A stretch of 64,000 bases of DNA from Arthrobacter sp. D5-1 (lineage in GTDB: Bacteria; Actinomycetota; Actinomycetes; Actinomycetales; Micrococcaceae), in assembly GCF_017357425.1 (NCBI RefSeq), contig NZ_CP014571.1:186001-250000 (forward strand), read 5' to 3'. Of this stretch, positions 61,386-64,000 are shown piece by piece. A model generated the notes under the pieces. It was not told the DNA's origin. It did no database searches and saw only the letters and a program-made list of their open reading frames with translations. The first letter of the stretch is position 1. Every line of letters starts with the position of its first letter. A program made the position numbers and the translations under genes.

Positions 61386-62675
61386 TTGAACGAGCCTACT
61401 TCGCCGCGCCCCGATGCTGCCACCGCCATTTTCAACCTGCCCGACTACCGGGTCACCGGCACCGAGGTCCTCGCCTTCGGGCAGCGACGGATCCGCGTCG
61501 TGGCCACCGCCGAGGCCGGCTGCCCGTCCTGCGGCGTGATCAGCACCCGCGTGCATTCACGCCGGTCACAACGCCTGCGTGACATCCCTGTCGCCGGCCC
61601 GGTCGAAGTGGTCTGGGCCAAGCGGAGGTTCTTCTGCGATGAGTACCTGTGCCCCCGCCGGACATTCACCGAGGAGACAGCCGAGGTACCGCGCCGGGCA
61701 CGGTCCACCCGCCGGCTCCGTGAGGCCCTGGTGGCCGCCGTGATCGGTTCCGGGAGGGCCGCCGCCGAGGCTGCCTCTTCATTCGGTGTCTCGTGGTGGC
61801 TTGTCCAGCGGGCACTGGATTCCGCGGCGCTGACGCTGCCCGATGTCGATGCCCTGGCACCGCGGATGCTCGGCATCGATGAACACCGCTACCGGTCCGT
61901 GCGGTTCTTCCGCGACCCTGCCACGAAGGCCTGGAAACGCTACGAACCCTGGATGACCACCATCGTCGATCTCGACACCGGACAAGTCCTCGGGATCGTT
62001 GACGGCCGCGACAGCGAGGGGGTAGGAGACTGGCTGTTCGCCCGCCCGCTTCAGTGGCGGCTGGGCGTGCAGGTCGTTGCCATCGACCCCTCGGCGGCGT
62101 TCCGCAAGGCCCTGCGGATGTGGCTTCCACGCACCGCTGTCTCAGTCGACGCGTTCCACCTGGTCAAGCTCGGCAACGACATGCTCACCGAAGTCCGGCA
62201 ACGACTCACCCAGCAGACCCATGGTCGGCGGGGGCGCTCCATCGATCCGGTCTGGGCCAACCGGCGACTGCTCCTGCGCGCCGGGGACACGCTCTCGGAT
62301 CGGGCCCGGGACAGGCTCAGCAACGTGTTCGCGACCGACGATGTCACCGGGAAGCTGCAGGCCGCGTGGCTGGTCAAGGAACAGCTCCGGGCCCTGCTGA
62401 CTACCGGCTCTCTTGCCGACGCTGCCGCCGCGAAGGACCGGCTGCAGGTCCTGGTCGAGCGAGCCGCGCAGCCGGAGACGAACCGGCTGTGGCGCACAAT
62501 CTGCCGGTGGTGGAAAGAGATCGAAGTCCTCATTGTCACCGGTGCGACAACCGCGAAAGTGGAAGCCAACAACACCGCGATAAAACACATAAAGAGGACG
62601 GGTCGGGGATTCACCAACGCACGCAACTACAAAACCCGTATCCTGTTGCGCAGTGCCGCCAGAACAGCGGCATGA
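61386..62675 (+). CDS. ISL3-family transposase (copy 1)
   Basis: A 429-aa DDE transposase. The N-terminal zinc-finger region has CPSCGVISTRVHS and FFCDEYLCPRRTF. An HTH region (GSGRAAAEAASSFGVSWWLV) follows. The DDE catalytic domain begins with LGIDEHRYRSVRF, has VVAIDPSAAFRKAL and SVDAFHLVKLGNDM, and ends with the ISL3 signature EANNTAIKHIKRTGRGFTNA. TTG 61386 was chosen because AGGAG stands nine bases before it. An upstream ATG (61341) and GTG (61338) are in frame but have no site. Confidence 0.9.
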   Translation: MNEPTSPRPDAATAIFNLPDYRVTGTEVLAFGQRRIRVVATAEAGCPSCGVISTRVHSRRSQRLRDIPVAGPVEVVWAKRRFFCDEYLCPRRTFTEETAEVPRRARSTRRLREALVAAVIGSGRAAAEAASSFGVSWWLVQRALDSAALTLPDVDALAPRMLGIDEHRYRSVRFFRDPATKAWKRYEPWMTTIVDLDTGQVLGIVDGRDSEGVGDWLFARPLQWRLGVQVVAIDPSAAFRKALRMWLPRTAVSVDAFHLVKLGNDMLTEVRQRLTQQTHGRRGRSIDPVWANRRLLLRAGDTLSDRARDRLSNVFATDDVTGKLQAAWLVKEQLRALLTTGSLADAAAAKDRLQVLVERAAQPETNRLWRTICRWWKEIEVLIVTGATTAKVEANNTAIKHIKRTGRGFTNARNYKTRILLRSAARTAA

Positions 62676-62683
62676 ACATCCCT

Positions 62684-62718
62684 CACGGCAGAACGTTCAC
62701 CACGAACCGTGAAGAGCC
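62684..62718 (-). repeat. Right terminal inverted repeat of IS copy 1
   Basis: The reverse complement starts GGCTCTTCACGGTTCGTGG and matches the left repeat; it starts nine bases after the transposase stop. Confidence 0.88.
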
Positions 62719-62726
62719 CCTTTAAC
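62719..62726 (+). repeat. Right 8-bp target-site duplication of IS copy 1
   Basis: CCTTTAAC, identical to 61264-61271. Confidence 0.9.
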
Positions 62727-62795
62727 CACCCAACCCCTAAACCAAGACCCCTGCAGCGCCACTCTCGGGCGGAACTGCCTTCCCCGTCTAAAGCA

Positions 62796-62915
62796 ATGCC
62801 CGGCGGGCTTACTCCTTGGTACCTCGAACTGGAAGAGAACTCGGGGCTCAACTTCGGCGGTGGCGGCAACGCTCAATTCGATCCGGAATCCGCTACGTTC
62901 GACTGGGCCTGCTGA
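62796..62915 (+). CDS. Short unrecognised ORF or gene remnant between the two IS copies
   Basis: A 39-residue frame starting MPGGLTPWYLELEENS and ending NAQFDPESATFDWAC. It has no ribosome site, but its composition looks protein-like (mixed acidic, aromatic and Gly residues). It lies in the 209 non-IS bases between the elements, and may be the tail of a gene cut away by rearrangement, or a small gene. I do not recognise it. Confidence 0.3.
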   Translation: MPGGLTPWYLELEENSGLNFGGGGNAQFDPESATFDWAC

Positions 62916-62935
62916 TAGCGCAATCAGGGGTATCT

Positions 62936-64000
62936 GGCTCTTCACGGTTCGTGGTGAACGTTCTGCCGTGAGGGATGTTCATGCCGCTGTTCTGGCGGCA
63001 CTGCGCAACAGGATACGGGTTTTGTAGTTGCGTGCGTTGGTGAATCCCCGACCCGTCCTCTTTATGTGTTTTATCGCGGTGTTGTTGGCTTCCACTTTCG
63101 CGGTTGTCGCACCGGTGACAATGAGGACTTCGATCTCTTTCCACCACCGGCAGATTGTGCGCCACAGCCGGTTCGTCTCCGGCTGCGCGGCTCGCTCGAC
63201 CAGGACCTGCAGCCGGTCCTTCGCGGCGGCAGCGTCGGCAAGAGAGCCGGTAGTCAGCAGGGCCCGGAGCTGTTCCTTGACCAGCCACGCGGCCTGCAGC
63301 TTCCCGGTGACATCGTCGGTCGCGAACACGTTGCTGAGCCTGTCCCGGGCCCGATCCGAGAGCGTGTCCCCGGCGCGCAGGAGCAGTCGCCGGTTGGCCC
63401 AGACCGGATCGATGGAGCGCCCCCGCCGACCATGGGTCTGCTGGGTGAGTCGTTGCCGGACTTCGGTGAGCATGTCGTTGCCGAGCTTGACCAGGTGGAA
63501 CGCGTCGACTGAGACAGCGGTGCGTGGAAGCCACATCCGCAGGGCCTTGCGGAACGCCGCCGAGGGGTCGATGGCAACGACCTGCACGCCCAGCCGCCAC
63601 TGAAGCGGGCGGGCGAACAGCCAGTCTCCTACCCCCTCGCTGTCGCGGCCGTCAACGATCCCGAGGACTTGTCCGGTGTCGAGATCGACGATGGTGGTCA
63701 TCCAGGGTTCGTAGCGTTTCCAGGCCTTCGTGGCAGGGTCGCGGAAGAACCGCACGGACCGGTAGCGGTGTTCATCGATGCCGAGCATCCGCGGTGCCAG
63801 GGCATCGACATCGGGCAGCGTCAGCGCCGCGGAATCCAGTGCCCGCTGGACAAGCCACCACGAGACACCGAATGAAGAGGCAGCCTCGGCGGCGGCCCTC
63901 CCGGAACCGATCACGGCGGCCACCAGGGCCTCACGGAGCCGGCGGGTGGACCGTGCCCGGCGCGGTACCTCGGCTGTCTCCTCGGTGAATGTCCGGCGGG
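62936..64000 (-). mobile_element. ISL3-family insertion sequence, copy 2 (inverted, cut by window edge)
   Basis: The outer end at 62936 begins GGCTCTTCACGGTTCGTGG, exactly the right end of copy 1, in reverse orientation. The visible 1,065 bp appear identical to copy 1 in every stretch I compared, including long antisense translations. The 8 bases outside are GGGTATCT, different from copy 1's target site, so this is an independent insertion. The left end and its target duplication lie beyond 64,000. Confidence 0.9.
62979..64000 (-). CDS. ISL3-family transposase (copy 2, 5' end outside window)
   Basis: Stops at 62979 and reads without interruption to the window edge; the visible 340 or so residues match copy 1, including LGIDEHRYRSV, SVDAFHLVKLGNDM and EANNTAIKHIKRTG. 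It corresponds to copy 1 from about base 61654 onward. Its start and regulatory hairpin are outside the window. Confidence 0.9.
   Translation of the reverse strand, partial: RRTFTEETAEVPRRARSTRRLREALVAAVIGSGRAAAEAASSFGVSWWLVQRALDSAALTLPDVDALAPRMLGIDEHRYRSVRFFRDPATKAWKRYEPWMTTIVDLDTGQVLGIVDGRDSEGVGDWLFARPLQWRLGVQVVAIDPSAAFRKALRMWLPRTAVSVDAFHLVKLGNDMLTEVRQRLTQQTHGRRGRSIDPVWANRRLLLRAGDTLSDRARDRLSNVFATDDVTGKLQAAWLVKEQLRALLTTGSLADAAAAKDRLQVLVERAAQPETNRLWRTICRWWKEIEVLIVTGATTAKVEANNTAIKHIKRTGRGFTNARNYKTRILLRSAARTAA

Larger units (their letters stand above)
61272..62718 (+). mobile_element. Complete ISL3-family insertion sequence, copy 1
   Basis: A 1,447-bp element. Imperfect terminal inverted repeats of about 35 bp: left 61272-61306 (starting GGCTCTTCGCGGTT) and right 62684-62718 (read inward, GGCTCTTCACGGTTCG). 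It holds one transposase gene and is flanked by perfect 8-bp direct repeats CCTTTAAC, so it transposed as a unit and has not since rearranged. It sits directly behind the rrn terminator. Confidence 0.92.

Noticed and set aside
61272..64000. A composite transposon formed by the two ISL3 copies
   Set aside because: The copies have different flanking bases, the enclosed 217 bp carries no cargo gene, and each appears to be a separate insertion.

Overview
The window is 64 kb of a GC-rich actinobacterial chromosome. The 16S rRNA, the gene order around ppa-dacB-tilS-hpt-ftsH-folE, and close relatives' habits (GTG/TTG starts, ATGA overlaps, leaderless-looking promoters, very long GC hairpin terminators) point to Arthrobacter sensu lato (Arthrobacter/Paenarthrobacter/Pseudarthrobacter). 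This assignment is by recognition only; no search was run.

Layout. 1-19,000 is mixed housekeeping and metabolism: the end of a 2H-phosphodiesterase-like gene, phosphoglucomutase, an SDR oxidoreductase, a DUF4190 membrane protein, a POT-family peptide transporter, an amidase overlapping a peptidase-E-like protein, a rhodanese, prephenate dehydratase, a diacylglycerol-kinase-like lipid kinase, seryl-tRNA synthetase, a methyltransferase, a HelR-type RNA polymerase-recycling helicase preceded by what looks like a rifamycin-associated element (RAE), a Cof-type HAD phosphatase, an AraC-family regulator, and a GAF-ANTAR regulator divergent from a SigB/SigF-type sigma factor. 19,000-30,700 is a heptose/glycosyltransferase locus: three GT9 (heptosyltransferase-like) proteins, two further glycosyltransferases, GmhA, GmhB, two HldE-like kinase/nucleotidyltransferase fusions and two SDR/epimerases. 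Together these supply nearly the whole ADP-heptose pathway known from LPS-making bacteria, in a genus that has no LPS. 30,700-34,000 holds a FUSC protein divergent from a three-gene envelope/stress operon (alanine-rich protein, holin-III-like membrane protein, DUF3618). 34,050-37,810 holds a SatD-like regulator and a four-gene cassette headed by a WXG100-like protein with RDD and other membrane proteins but no ESX core genes.

38,000-55,000 is a conserved actinobacterial block: ppa, dacB, a DUF2342 metalloprotease, tilS, hpt, then (after an inserted cysteine-peptidase-like lipoprotein) ftsH, folE-folP-folB-folK, DUF3180, two PH-domain membrane proteins, a DUF2520 Rossmann protein and panC. Folate and pantothenate synthesis are thus made from one tight gene string. 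A DHA2 multidrug transporter closes the block.

55,000-61,270 is a complete rrn operon (16S-23S-5S, no spacer tRNA). It is preceded by three degenerate 32-bp repeats and a strikingly G/T-rich tract with a canonical G-quadruplex motif, and has visible boxA-like elements and long-range processing stems. Immediately behind its terminator sits a complete ISL3-family insertion sequence with an 8-bp target duplication. A second copy, apparently identical, lies in inverted orientation 217 bp further on and runs off the end of the window.
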